From Nonomuraea sp. MG754425 (GTDB lineage: Bacteria > Actinomycetota > Actinomycetes > Streptosporangiales > Streptosporangiaceae), in the NCBI RefSeq assembly GCF_021699195.1, contig NZ_SSXE01000002.1, forward strand, positions 62,001 through 126,000: DNA of 64,000 nucleotides, read 5' to 3'. Below are positions 42,830 to 51,535 of this stretch, piece by piece (position 1 is the first letter of the stretch; every line of letters begins with the position of its first letter). The notes under the pieces are model-generated. The model did not search any database and was not told the DNA's origin. It saw only the letters and a list, made by a program, of their open reading frames with translations. Both the position numbers and the translations under genes were made by a program.

Positions 42830-43996
42830 ATGAATATCAAGGACATGGCCGGGCCGCTCGACGGTCCGGGCGTCTCGGCCTTCCTGCGTTCGCTCCCCGC
42901 CCGGCCGCTGCTGCTCGGCCTGGGCGAGGCCAGGCACTTCGTGGCGGAACTGGGCCAGGCGCGCAACGAGCTCTTCCGGCATCTGGTCGAGCACGAGGGC
43001 TACCGGGCCTTCGCCATCGAGAGCGACTGCCTCATGGGCCTCGTGGTGGACGACTACCTCGCGACGGGCACGGGCACGCTCGACGACGTCATGGAACGCG
43101 GCTTCAGCCACGGCTTCGGCGCGTCACCGGCCAACCGGGAGCTCGTGGCCTGGATGCGGGCCTACAACGCGGAGCATGACGGCAAGCTGCGCTTCTTCGG
43201 GTTCGACGGCCCGCTGGAGTACTGGGCGGCCAGCCCGCGTCAGGCGCTCACCGCCCTCCACGCCCTGCTCGACGGCCCGTTCCCCGACGCGGTGGTGACC
43301 GGGGAGACCCTCGACACGCTGCTCGGCCCGGACGACCGGTGGTCGGACGAGGCCACCGCCACGGACCCGTCCCGATCGATCGGCCGGTCCGCCGACGCCC
43401 GGCGGCTGCGGCTGATCACCGACGACCTGGTGGCGCTGCTCGACACCCAGGCGCCCCGGCTGAGCGCGCACGACAGGGAACGCGCGGCCCTGTACGCGCG
43501 TACCGCCACCGGCCTGCTCCGCTACCACCACTGGCTGGCCGACGCGTCCCCGCTACGGTGGCCCCGGCTGTCGGCCCTGCGGGACGCGATGATGGCGGCC
43601 AACCTGCGGGCCGTCGCCGAGCACGGCCCGGCCCTGGTCTTCTCCCACAACCTGCACCTGCAGCGGAACCTGAGCCTCATGCCGTTCGGCGACCAGACGC
43701 TGGAGTGGTGGAGCGCGGGCGCGATCGCCGGGGCGCACCTGGGCGACCGGTACGCCTTCCTGGCCTCGGCCCTCGGCACGATCGGCGCGCACACCCCGCC
43801 CCCGGACACCGTCGAGGGCCTCCTGGCCACGCTCCCGTGGGAACGTGCCCTCATCGACGCCCGCCGCCTGGCCGGGGCCGGCGCGGAGCCAGTGGCGCGG
43901 GTCTCCCCCGATTTCGCCTACTTCCCGCTGGACCCGGCCCAGCTCGGCACGATGGACGGCATCGTCTTCCTCAGGCAGGTCGCCGGCCTCGATTGA
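42830..43996 (+). CDS. Erythromycin-esterase-family protein
   Basis: A 388-residue cytoplasmic protein of the erythromycin esterase (Ere)/succinoglycan-biosynthesis family. Seen are LLLGLGEARHFVAEL with the catalytic-type Glu and His, GYRAFAIESD, and FSHNLHLQRNL with a second His. Ere enzymes hydrolyse the macrolide lactone, but many relatives have other or unknown roles, so resistance is not proven. ATG 42830 is the family start. It has its own promoter region with a palindrome. Its last 26 bases overlap a convergent DUF1232 gene. Confidence 0.82.
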   Translation: MNIKDMAGPLDGPGVSAFLRSLPARPLLLGLGEARHFVAELGQARNELFRHLVEHEGYRAFAIESDCLMGLVVDDYLATGTGTLDDVMERGFSHGFGASPANRELVAWMRAYNAEHDGKLRFFGFDGPLEYWAASPRQALTALHALLDGPFPDAVVTGETLDTLLGPDDRWSDEATATDPSRSIGRSADARRLRLITDDLVALLDTQAPRLSAHDRERAALYARTATGLLRYHHWLADASPLRWPRLSALRDAMMAANLRAVAEHGPALVFSHNLHLQRNLSLMPFGDQTLEWWSAGAIAGAHLGDRYAFLASALGTIGAHTPPPDTVEGLLATLPWERALIDARRLAGAGAEPVARVSPDFAYFPLDPAQLGTMDGIVFLRQVAGLD

Positions 43997-44390
43997 GCCC
44001 GGTCAGCCGGACCAGGGCGGCGAAGCCGTCGTCGGTGCCCGGCCAGTGCCGGCGCACGGCCGCCGGCCCGGCCCGGCGGACCACGGAACGCAGCACGGCC
44101 ACCACGATGATGGCGTCGTCGGCGTAGCCCAGGATCGGGATGAAGTCGGGCACCAGGTCGATCGGGACGGCCAGATAGGCCAGCAGCAGGACGAGCCGGA
44201 CCCGGACGCCGCGCGGCAGGCCGTCGTCGGCGGCCAGGCGGCGCACCAGGCGCAGCACGTCGGGCAGCAGCCGCAGCGCCTCGCGCAGCAACCCGCCACG
44301 CGGCCGGACGATCGCCAGCGCCGCGATCAGCGCCAGCCACGCGACGCAGAGGGCGACCCCGATCCCGATCAACCACTCCCAGCCCCACAC
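43971..44390 (-). CDS. DUF1232 (YkvA-like) membrane protein
   Basis: A 139-residue protein with an N-terminal helix (GIGVALCVAWLALIAALAIV) and the DUF1232 signature YLAVPIDLVPDFIPILGYAD, a re-entrant or second membrane segment. Function is unknown across the family. The GTG start at 44390 fits the length usual for it. Its 3' end overlaps the convergent esterase-like gene by 26 nt. Confidence 0.85.
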   Translation of the reverse strand: MWGWEWLIGIGVALCVAWLALIAALAIVRPRGGLLREALRLLPDVLRLVRRLAADDGLPRGVRVRLVLLLAYLAVPIDLVPDFIPILGYADDAIIVVAVLRSVVRRAGPAAVRRHWPGTDDGFAALVRLTGLNRGRRPA

Positions 44391-44591
44391 CGACCGGCCG
44401 CCTTCCTCTCGTCGGCTTCGCCCGCGAACTCGGCGGACCCCATCACCCTAGGACCGGTCAGGGAGAGATCACCAAACCGATAGTAAGCGGAGAGTCACTG
44501 ATCCATTACTTTGTGTGACGTCCATGGCGGCCCGGAACCCACCCGGGCCGCATCCCCAGGACGGAACCAGAGAGAGGACCACACTCCACCC

Positions 44592-45119
44592 ATGACCTCA
44601 CGATTCACGCGCCGCCACCTGCTGCTGCAGCCCGCCGCCGCCGCGACCTGCCTGACCCTGCCGGCCGCGCCCCTGCCCGCGGACGCCGAGGCCGCCCCGA
44701 TCACCCCGGGCGAGCCCTACCACGCGATCGGCCACACCAGCAGCGGGCAGCGCGGAGCCACCTACGAGGTCTACGAGAGCTGGGACCACGTCCGGCTGAG
44801 CGACGACGACGGCGGCACGGGCGACGCCCTGGTCTTCGAACGCGACGGCGACGCGTACCGCATCAGGTCCACCGGCTTCAACTGGGGCGGCTACGACACC
44901 TGGTGCGCCGGCAACGCCAGCATCTTCCTCGGCGACTCGAACTGCGCCACCCGCTGGAGCTTCGCCGCCGCCCCCGGCGGCGGCTGGTACCTCAAGGAGC
45001 ATGGCACCGGCAACTACGTCACCAACCCGCTCGACGGCAAGCAGTGGCTGAAGCCCTTCGACGGCGTGGTGACCGGCAGCCGCGAGTTCACCCGGTTCAC
45101 CTTCGCCCCCGCCGGCTGA
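44592..45119 (+). CDS. Secreted protein of unknown function with Tat-like signal
   Basis: A 175-residue protein. TRRHLLLQPAAAATCLTLPA is a twin-arginine-like signal peptide, ending near residue 35. The mature domain is rich in Gly, Trp and Asp, with two Cys and several strand-like motifs (YEVYESWDHVRL, YRIRSTGFNWGGY). It resembles no family that I can name. It heads a series of three small plus-strand genes for exported or lectin-like proteins. The roughly 200 bases before it (44391-44591) hold no gene, and no clear promoter boxes were found. Confidence 0.6.
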   Translation: MTSRFTRRHLLLQPAAAATCLTLPAAPLPADAEAAPITPGEPYHAIGHTSSGQRGATYEVYESWDHVRLSDDDGGTGDALVFERDGDAYRIRSTGFNWGGYDTWCAGNASIFLGDSNCATRWSFAAAPGGGWYLKEHGTGNYVTNPLDGKQWLKPFDGVVTGSREFTRFTFAPAG

Positions 45120-45273
45120 CCTCCGGCAGAGGGCTGACCAGTACGTCAGTTCTTGGCCACCCCCGGTCGCCGACCTTGTATCCCCCAGGTCGATGCGTAA
45201 CGTGTTCACTCGAATACATGCTGTGACATGGCCGCAACACGGCCTCCCCAGCGAACCAACCAGGAGGACGCTC

Positions 45274-45624
45274 ATGAAGAGAACCCGGATCGCCGCGCTC
45301 ACCGGCGCGATCGCGCTCGCCGCGCTCGCCTGCGCCACCGCGCCCGCCGGCGCCCAGGCGGGCCCCGGCGACATCTGCCTGTGGAGCGGGAAGGACTTCA
45401 CCGGCGCGTCGTGGTGCTGGAACCCGGGCAACGGCTACGTGGACGTGCCGCCGGCGCTGCACGACAACGTGGGCTCGTTCAAGGCCGACGCCGACGGCTG
45501 CTTCATCAACTGGATCCACGTCCCTGACCGCAAGGAGACCCGCATCGTGCGCAAGGGCGACTACCGCCGGGTGTACAAGAACGACTTCGGCGGCAAGATC
45601 GACGCGGTGGCCCCGCGCTGCTGA
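45274..45624 (+). CDS. Peptidase inhibitor family I36-like secreted protein
   Basis: A 116-residue protein with a signal peptide (MKRTRIAALTGAIALAALA, cleavage near APAGAQA). The mature 80 residues show the I36/crystallin-like pattern: CLWSGKDFTGASWCWNPG, LHDNVGSFKADADGC and a final Cys. SMPI-type inhibitors of Streptomyces block metalloproteases; inhibition here is inferred from family only. ATG 45274 follows AGGAGG by 6 nt. Confidence 0.75.
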   Translation: MKRTRIAALTGAIALAALACATAPAGAQAGPGDICLWSGKDFTGASWCWNPGNGYVDVPPALHDNVGSFKADADGCFINWIHVPDRKETRIVRKGDYRRVYKNDFGGKIDAVAPRC

Positions 45625-45888
45625 CGCGGTGGCGGCACCGCCCGTCCCGCATCGCCTTGTGGCGCGGCCGATCGGCGAACCCCTTGACCGGGACGAGACG
45701 CCTGCCATGCACCCGTAGGTTGGCCTGTGGGCGCACCTGTTATCCCTTGTCCCAATCGGCACGGCAACATCACCTGGCACTAACCGTCAGTGAGGCCGCG
45801 AACGCGAACGGTGGTGTGACGATGAAAGCGCCCAACAACGGCGATCAGGCGCACCGCGCCCTCGCCCGAGCACGCAAGGAGAACCACG

Positions 45889-46146
45889 ATGGCCACCTAC
45901 GACACGGAGATCCACACGGGCGGCGGAGGATGGCAGCAGGACAAGCCGCTGGTCCTGTCCATCGCCAACCGCGGTCAGGTCGTCCCTGACGGGGGCCGGC
46001 CGCAGGCGGGCACCACGGTCACCTGGAACAGCCCCCACGCGGGCAACGGCTCGGTGACCTTCTTCGACAGCGGCTCCAGGTTCGAGGGAACGGCGCAGTT
46101 CCCGAACGAGGGGCCGGTCGGCTACCGGGGCCAGCTCAACGACTAG
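45889..46146 (+). CDS. OAA-lectin-like small beta protein
   Basis: An 85-residue protein without signal peptide or cysteine. The end, FEGTAQFPNEGPVGYRGQL, closely follows the repeat of Oscillatoria agardhii agglutinin (GTMTYAGEGPIGFRG-like), and the first half has a matching GGGGWQQDKP segment. OAA lectins bind high-mannose glycans; here a single repeat would have to dimerise. The assignment is from remembered sequence and needs a search. ATG 45889 follows AAGGAG by 7 nt. The 264 bases upstream (45625-45888) hold no other gene. Confidence 0.5.
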   Translation: MATYDTEIHTGGGGWQQDKPLVLSIANRGQVVPDGGRPQAGTTVTWNSPHAGNGSVTFFDSGSRFEGTAQFPNEGPVGYRGQLND

Positions 46147-46158
46147 GCGACGGCTCGC

Positions 46159-46188
46159 GGCCCAGCCCGGCTCGTGCCGGGCTGGGCC
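46159..46188 (+). terminator. Terminator hairpin
   Basis: A perfect 13-bp stem (GGCCCAGCCCGGC) with a TCGT loop, 13 bases after the OAA-like gene. Confidence 0.85.
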
Positions 46189-46245
46189 GTTCGCGTTCAC
46201 CGACCGGCCGCGACCGGCCACGGGCCCGCGATCCCGGACACGGTG

Positions 46246-46273
46246 ACGGGCCGGCGATGCGTCGCCGGCCCGT
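46246..46273 (-). terminator. Terminator hairpin for the convergent GEVED gene
   Basis: ACGGGCCGGCGA pairs with TCGCCGGCCCGT across a TGCG loop. It lies 67 bases beyond the 3' end of the minus-strand gene at 46340. A two-copy GCGCTCAGTTCCCC repeat (46298-46325) lies between. Confidence 0.75.
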
Positions 46274-46339
46274 CGCGTTCTCCGGAAGCGGTCCGGCGCT
46301 CAGTTCCCCGCGCTCAGTTCCCCGCGCACCGCCCGGTGA

Positions 46340-47578
46340 TCAGTTCGTGGCCGCCTCGGCGCGCCATGCGCCGGACTCGGCCGTGTCCGCGCCGACAGTG
46401 CCCTCGACCAGCTCGATCTGGTGGTCCTCGACCTCGCCGCCGTCGGCCCAGCCGGTCGGTGACGCCGTCGCCCCGGCGCTCGTGACCAGGCGCAGCCGCA
46501 TCCAGGCGGGACCGGTGCGGGGCGTCTGCGTGACCGTCCACTTGAGGGTGGCGGCCAGCGCCCCGTCGGCGACCCGCGTGACGGCCCGCTCGTCGGCGTC
46601 GAAACGGCCGTTGTGGTTGAAGTCGATCCAGCCGGCGACGTAGGCCGGGGACTGCGAGCGCACCGGCACCACCAGCGAGTACGTGAGGTCGCAGCTCGCG
46701 ACCCGGGCCGGCGAGCCGGTCACGGCGTCGTCGTCGTCCGTGCCGGCGGGCAGGCCGCGCACCCGCGTGCCGACCGCGGCACCGTGGTCCGCGCTCACGG
46801 ACCGGCCCAGGAAGGAGTCGCCGATCGCGTGGGCGGCCGCGCCGTAGGAGACGGGCGCGTCGGAGACGTCCTCGGTCAGCGAGAGCTTGAACGAGCCCCA
46901 TACCTGCGGGTTCGTCCCGCCGGCGCCGTAGCGCACGTCGCGGGCCCGCAGCTTGATGGTGAACTCGGTGACGGTGCCGGCCACCTTGACGGTCCCGCAG
47001 GTGTAGACCACGCCGCAGGTGGTGGACCGCACGGAGTAGACGCGCTCCGGCTCGATCGTGCCGGCGCTCACCCGGTAACCGGGGAACCCGGCCGTCTTGG
47101 CGAAGGCGGGCTTGACCGGCAGGCCGCTGACCATGTCGATGGCGGGCCAGAAATCGTCGCGGTTGGCCGTGGAGGCCCCCGACGAGCCGCCCGTGCCGAA
47201 CACGTGCAGGCTCGGATCCCGTACGGGCCTGGAGAAGGTGAACGTCAGCGTCGCGACGTCGCTCCAGCCGCCGGGCCTGGCCGCGAAGTCCTCGTAGAGG
47301 TCGATGAAGCCCGCCGCCGTCTTCGCGTTGGCGGGGGCGAGGTACTCGTCGTCGTCGGCCGCCGGGTTGGCGGGGAGCACCTCGGCGGAGGCCACGCGGG
47401 TCTTGCCGATCATCTTCTTGCGCACGGTCACCGTCACCCCCGACGGCGTCCGGCCCACGGCGGTCGCCGCCGCGTTGGTGAAGGACGACGGCCCCACGTC
47501 GGCGTACGCGGCCGGAACGAGCCCCGGAACGCCGACGAGTACCACGGCCAGGCCGGCCAACAGTCCACGAATTGCCAC
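46340..47578 (-). CDS. Secreted GEVED-domain surface protein
   Basis: A 412-residue exported protein. A signal peptide (VAIRGLLAGLAVVLVGVPGL, cleavage near AYA) precedes a beta-rich domain, then a GEVED domain (GWIDFNHNGRFDADERA through MRLRL to GGEVEDHQI, residues about 300-395). Two Cys at 195-203 could bridge. GEVED proteins are exoproteins in adhesion or wall structures; the DADE/DHQ Asp-rich stretch suggests Ca2+ binding. The GTG at 47578 lies at the signal-peptide start. It follows the flavin-enzyme gene by 71 bp on the same strand, so it may be read with the polysaccharide-linked genes. Confidence 0.8.
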   Translation of the reverse strand: MAIRGLLAGLAVVLVGVPGLVPAAYADVGPSSFTNAAATAVGRTPSGVTVTVRKKMIGKTRVASAEVLPANPAADDDEYLAPANAKTAAGFIDLYEDFAARPGGWSDVATLTFTFSRPVRDPSLHVFGTGGSSGASTANRDDFWPAIDMVSGLPVKPAFAKTAGFPGYRVSAGTIEPERVYSVRSTTCGVVYTCGTVKVAGTVTEFTIKLRARDVRYGAGGTNPQVWGSFKLSLTEDVSDAPVSYGAAAHAIGDSFLGRSVSADHGAAVGTRVRGLPAGTDDDDAVTGSPARVASCDLTYSLVVPVRSQSPAYVAGWIDFNHNGRFDADERAVTRVADGALAATLKWTVTQTPRTGPAWMRLRLVTSAGATASPTGWADGGEVEDHQIELVEGTVGADTAESGAWRAEAATN

Positions 47579-47649
47579 TTTGCTGCCCCCGATGTCGATG
47601 GTGGTGCGGTCCGATCTCGGCCCCCGAACGGGCCGGCCGCGCGGCGTCG

Positions 47650-48846
47650 TCAAGACGTTCGCGGCCGGCGCAGCCGGTTCGTCAGGCCCCTGGTCACGCG
47701 GCGCGCGGCGAAGTCGCAGCCGTACACGAACCGCATGGCGGGCCCGAAGGTCGCCGCCGCCGCGAGCCCGACCAGGTGCAGCCCGCCGACGGACGTCTCA
47801 AAGGTGCGGCTGAGCCGTGGGGTGGGACCCGACGACGCCACCGCGCGGCGCAGCCGGTCCGCGAGCAGTCCGATCCTGGCGACGTCCACCCGGTAGCCGG
47901 TCGCCGCGATCACGTGCTCGGTGTCCAGCGTGGTGATCGCCCCGGTGACGTCCGTCAGGTGCAGCCGGACTCCGTCGCGGCGCTCCGAGGCCGTCAGGCG
48001 GGTGCCCAGGGTCACGGTGACGGCGTCGTCGAAGCGCTCGCGCAGCCACCAGGACCCCGCGGGCCCGAGAGCGGTCCGCACGATGTGGGCGCGGGCCGGC
48101 CTCGGCAGGTACCTGACCGCGCCCGGCAGCCGCGACCAGACCACGGAGGGCCAGCCGCTGCCGAGCCCGGAGCGGGGCGCGAGCACCCGGTCCAGGGCCG
48201 AACGCCGCTCGGCGGGGACGGCGTTCCAGTCCAGCATGCGGGTCCGGGCCACGACGCGCACCTTCGCGCCGGCCTCGGCCAGCAGCGTCGCGGTCTCCAG
48301 CGCCGACTGCCCGGCGCCCACCACGGTCACGTCCCGGCCGGCGAACCCGCCCAGTTCGTGGTGGTCGGAGCTGTGCGTCGCCGCGTCCGGCGGCAGCGCC
48401 GCCAGCGCGCCGGGCCGGTGGGCGAACGGCAGGAAGCCCAGGGCGAGCACGGCGGACCTGGCCAGCACGGACTCCCCCGAGGCCAGGGAGAGCGCGAACA
48501 TCTCGCCCTCCGTGCCGACGGAGACCACCTCCGACTCGTCCAGGGCCTGGCCGACCGCCCGCGTGCCGAACCACCTGCCGTAGTCGACGAACTCCGCCAC
48601 GGGCACCGGCTCCCCGTAGGCGTAGCGGCGGTAGGCGTCGAGGCCGTAGCGCCGGTCCGGGTCGCCGAGGTGGGACGCGTCCGGCTCGGACTTGAGCAAC
48701 ATCCCCCGGGGCATGTGGTGCTCCCAGGCCCACATCGGCCTGCCGAACACCCGCGTGTCGAGACCGGCGTCCAACGCGTGCGCGGCCACGGACAACCCGT
48801 AGGGGCCCGCGCCCACAATCGCCACATCAATGACCGGCGTACGCAA
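47650..48846 (-). CDS. FAD/NAD(P)-binding monooxygenase-like protein
   Basis: A 398-residue flavoprotein with two dinucleotide folds: VAIVGAGPYG at the N-terminus and VTVVGAGQSALE near residue 170. The late AATGYRVD is the ATG-type motif seen in flavin monooxygenases and ornithine/lysine hydroxylases. The TTG at 48846 is preferred because GGAGGAG sits 5 nt upstream; the ATG at 48858 has no ribosome site. It lies 33 nt after the ATP-grasp gene, likely one transcript. The pair may tailor or conjugate a small molecule; the substrate is unknown. Confidence 0.82.
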   Translation of the reverse strand: MRTPVIDVAIVGAGPYGLSVAAHALDAGLDTRVFGRPMWAWEHHMPRGMLLKSEPDASHLGDPDRRYGLDAYRRYAYGEPVPVAEFVDYGRWFGTRAVGQALDESEVVSVGTEGEMFALSLASGESVLARSAVLALGFLPFAHRPGALAALPPDAATHSSDHHELGGFAGRDVTVVGAGQSALETATLLAEAGAKVRVVARTRMLDWNAVPAERRSALDRVLAPRSGLGSGWPSVVWSRLPGAVRYLPRPARAHIVRTALGPAGSWWLRERFDDAVTVTLGTRLTASERRDGVRLHLTDVTGAITTLDTEHVIAATGYRVDVARIGLLADRLRRAVASSGPTPRLSRTFETSVGGLHLVGLAAAATFGPAMRFVYGCDFAARRVTRGLTNRLRRPRTS

Positions 48847-48879
48847 GTTCTCCTCCATGGTGCTAGATGTAGGTGTCGC

Positions 48880-50040
48880 TTATTTCTGCGGCTGGATCAG
48901 CCGGCCGAGGCCGCGCCGGATCGTGTGCCCGGCCATGGCCATGAAGGGGCGGGGGTCGTCGGCCGACAGCCAGGCGCGCTCGTCGGCCGTGCACAGGGCG
49001 CGCACGGTCCCGGGCCCGGCGGACAACAGGTCGTAGTTCTCCACCAGGTACGTCCGGCCGTGCCCCGGCCGCCCCCGGGTCGTCTGCTTGCCGGACAGGT
49101 GCAGGTGCGCGGCCCGGACCAGGTCCAGTCCGCCGCTGTCGCGGAACAGGCGGAACTGCGCCCCGAGCCTGGGGTTGCAGTCCAGCAGGTGGTAGACGCC
49201 CGTGGCCGGGTCGTGGCGGAAGTCGATGTCCAGGACGCCGCTGTAGCCCAGCGTCCTGGCCAGCTCGCGGGCCGTGTCCTCCACGACGGGGTTGGGCAGC
49301 CAGCGTCCGTACGTGGTCAGGCCCGCGCCCCTGGGGTAGGAGCGCTCCTTGCGTCCGGTGCCGTCGTACAGGCTGCGGGAGTCCTCGTCGAAGTAGCCGT
49401 GGAAGAACCAGTCCGAGCGCCGGTCGCCGGGCACGAACCGCTGGAACAGCAGGTCGTGGCCGGCCACGTGCCGGAGCAGGCGGGGCACCTGGTGGAGCTG
49501 GCGGACCAGGCTGGTGTTGCGCGAACCGATCCCGGAGGGCCGGAGCCAGGGCTGCGCCCACTTGGCGACGAGGGGCAGCCCGAAGTCGGCGACGGCCGCC
49601 GCGGCGTCGCGCTCGTCGGTGATCAGCCGGGTCTCCGGCTGCGCGATCCCCAGGTCGGCGCAGAGCTCGGCCAGCAGCCGCTTGTCGGCGAGGGTCCGCG
49701 GCAGCCGCGGCGACTGGTCCGGGACGAGGTAGTACGGGCGCAGGTCGGCCGCGTGCTCGGCGACGGTGATGGCGCCCGCGTCGTCCATGGCCAGCAGCAC
49801 GGCCGGGCGCCCGATGTCGCCGGCGACCCGGATGAGGGCCTTGACCACGTCCTGGTCGTGGGGCCACGCGTGGACGCGCGTCAGGTGCCGGGAGCGGGCG
49901 GTCGGCGCGTGCGGGCCCTGGATGAGCGCGTGCACCTCCACGCCCGCCTGGCCGAGGGAGCGGATGGCGCCGAGCGTCCCATGGTGGAAGACATTGGAAT
50001 CCAGCCGCAACACGAGCGCCGGGACGGTGCAATCGAGCAT
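48880..50040 (-). CDS. ATP-grasp-family ligase
   Basis: A 386-residue enzyme. The N-terminal Rossmann-like part (LVLRLDSNVFHHGTLGAIRS) is followed by ATP-grasp lid and core: ADKRLLAELCADLGI, PLVAKW with the nucleotide Lys, and LDIDFRHDPATG with LLDCNPRLG, where the Asp and Asn bind Mg2+. Members join a carboxylate to an amine or similar nucleophile. It is transcribed with the flavin protein and diverges from the GH26-like gene. ATG 50040 follows GAGGACGTAACC. A role in decorating the polysaccharide with an amino acid is possible but unproven. Confidence 0.82.
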   Translation of the reverse strand: MLDCTVPALVLRLDSNVFHHGTLGAIRSLGQAGVEVHALIQGPHAPTARSRHLTRVHAWPHDQDVVKALIRVAGDIGRPAVLLAMDDAGAITVAEHAADLRPYYLVPDQSPRLPRTLADKRLLAELCADLGIAQPETRLITDERDAAAAVADFGLPLVAKWAQPWLRPSGIGSRNTSLVRQLHQVPRLLRHVAGHDLLFQRFVPGDRRSDWFFHGYFDEDSRSLYDGTGRKERSYPRGAGLTTYGRWLPNPVVEDTARELARTLGYSGVLDIDFRHDPATGVYHLLDCNPRLGAQFRLFRDSGGLDLVRAAHLHLSGKQTTRGRPGHGRTYLVENYDLLSAGPGTVRALCTADERAWLSADDPRPFMAMAGHTIRRGLGRLIQPQK

Positions 50041-50158
50041 GGTTACGTCCTCTTCATTCTAGAAACGCCATGAATAAGGCAAGTCGCGAGTCGGATATCC
50101 GGCTTCCGGGCTACCCGGGTATAGGGAATAGGTGAAAGGCGATATCTGGAGATGTGCG

Positions 50159-51535
50159 ATGGTGGCGAGAAAGAACTATCTGCACTGTTCGATCGCGATT
50201 GCCATTGGTTCAGTGGCTATGGCATTGCTCGGCCTCGGTGAGCGGGTGAGAACGACTCCGGACGACTGGCCACGCGGCGACGCGGCCCTGGGCGTTTTCC
50301 TGGCCTCGGACTGGCGCGGCCCGCGACGGCTGCAGGGCTTCGAGTCGTGGCTGCGGAACGAGGCCACGGTGGGCCGCACCTACCTGCCCGGGGAGCGGTG
50401 GGAGTCCATCCAGGGAACCAAGGCCGTCCTCGGGCCCTGGACCCGCTGGCGGACCGCCCACCCCGACCGGGTGCTGGCGCTGAACGTGCCGATGATCGCC
50501 CCGAACGAGTCCGGCATGCCCGACGACGCGGTGTCCGAGCGGCTCGCCGCGGGCGCGCGCGGCCTCTACGACCACCACTTCAAGCGGCTGGCCCGGCGGC
50601 TGGTCTCCGCCGGCGCCGGAGACACGATCGTCGTGCTCGGCTGGGAGATGAACGGCACCACGTACTCCAGCCGGTGCGCCCCGAACCCGGAGGCGTGGAA
50701 GCAGTACTGGCGGCGCATCGTCATGACCATGCGCGCCACGCCCGGCCAGCGCTTCCAGTTCGACTTCGCCCCCAACCGGGGGCACGACGCGATCCCGTGG
50801 ACGAAGTGCTACCCGGGTGACGACGTGGTCGACATCATCGGCATGGACAGCTACGACCAGGGGCCGGGCAAGCAGTTCTCCGACTACGTCGAGCAGCCGT
50901 ACGGGCTGCGGGCCCAGGCCGAGTTCGCGGCCCGGCACCACAAGCCGATCTCCTTCCCCGAATGGGGGCTGTTCCGCAACGGGGACCGTCCCGCCTACGT
51001 CCGCCAGATGCTCGACTGGATCGACAGTCACGACGTCGTCTATCACTCGATCTCCGATTACTGTCCGCATGGCGTCTGGCAGTGCCCGTCGAACCCGCGG
51101 TCGTCGGAGATCTTCCGCGAGCGGCTGAGCACCCCCGACGTCCCGGCCCCGTCCGCGACGCCCGCGCCGTCCACGCCGCTGCTCGTGCCGACCAGCCCCA
51201 GCGTGTGCGCGGCGAGCGAGTCCAGCGAGTCGCCGACGTCCAGCGCGCCCGCCAGCGAGGCGGCGGCCAGCCCCTCCGCGGCGGCCAGCGCGGGCTGCTC
51301 GAACCGCAGCAGCAGTTCCTCGGCCAGCGCCGCGCCGTCACCGGGCGCGACCACCGCGCCGACGCCCTCGGTCACCAGCTCGGTGATTCCCGGCACCGCG
51401 CAGCCGACCAGCGACCTGCCGGTGGCCAGCGCCTCCAGCGCGGTGAGCGGCAGCCCCTCCCAGCGGGAGGGCAGCACCACCACGTCGGCGGCGACGTACC
51501 AGGAGCGGACGTCGTCCACACCGCCGGCGAAGTGA
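50159..51535 (+). CDS. GH26-like glycoside hydrolase with unusual Ser/Ala/Pro tail
   Basis: A 458-residue protein with an N-terminal membrane or signal segment (HCSIAIAIGSVAMALLGLG). The barrel holds VVLGWEMNG (acid/base Glu) and PISFPEWGL (nucleophile Glu), the pattern of GH26 mannanase-like enzymes. The fold should end near residue 325 (SSEIFRERLS). The remaining 130 residues are almost only Ser, Ala, Pro and Thr, and are read antisense to a glycosyltransferase gene (51058-52287), so they may not be a real domain. ATG 50159 follows TGGAGA. It likely trims or matures the polysaccharide made next door. Confidence 0.72.
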   Translation: MVARKNYLHCSIAIAIGSVAMALLGLGERVRTTPDDWPRGDAALGVFLASDWRGPRRLQGFESWLRNEATVGRTYLPGERWESIQGTKAVLGPWTRWRTAHPDRVLALNVPMIAPNESGMPDDAVSERLAAGARGLYDHHFKRLARRLVSAGAGDTIVVLGWEMNGTTYSSRCAPNPEAWKQYWRRIVMTMRATPGQRFQFDFAPNRGHDAIPWTKCYPGDDVVDIIGMDSYDQGPGKQFSDYVEQPYGLRAQAEFAARHHKPISFPEWGLFRNGDRPAYVRQMLDWIDSHDVVYHSISDYCPHGVWQCPSNPRSSEIFRERLSTPDVPAPSATPAPSTPLLVPTSPSVCAASESSESPTSSAPASEAAASPSAAASAGCSNRSSSSSASAAPSPGATTAPTPSVTSSVIPGTAQPTSDLPVASASSAVSGSPSQREGSTTTSAATYQERTSSTPPAK

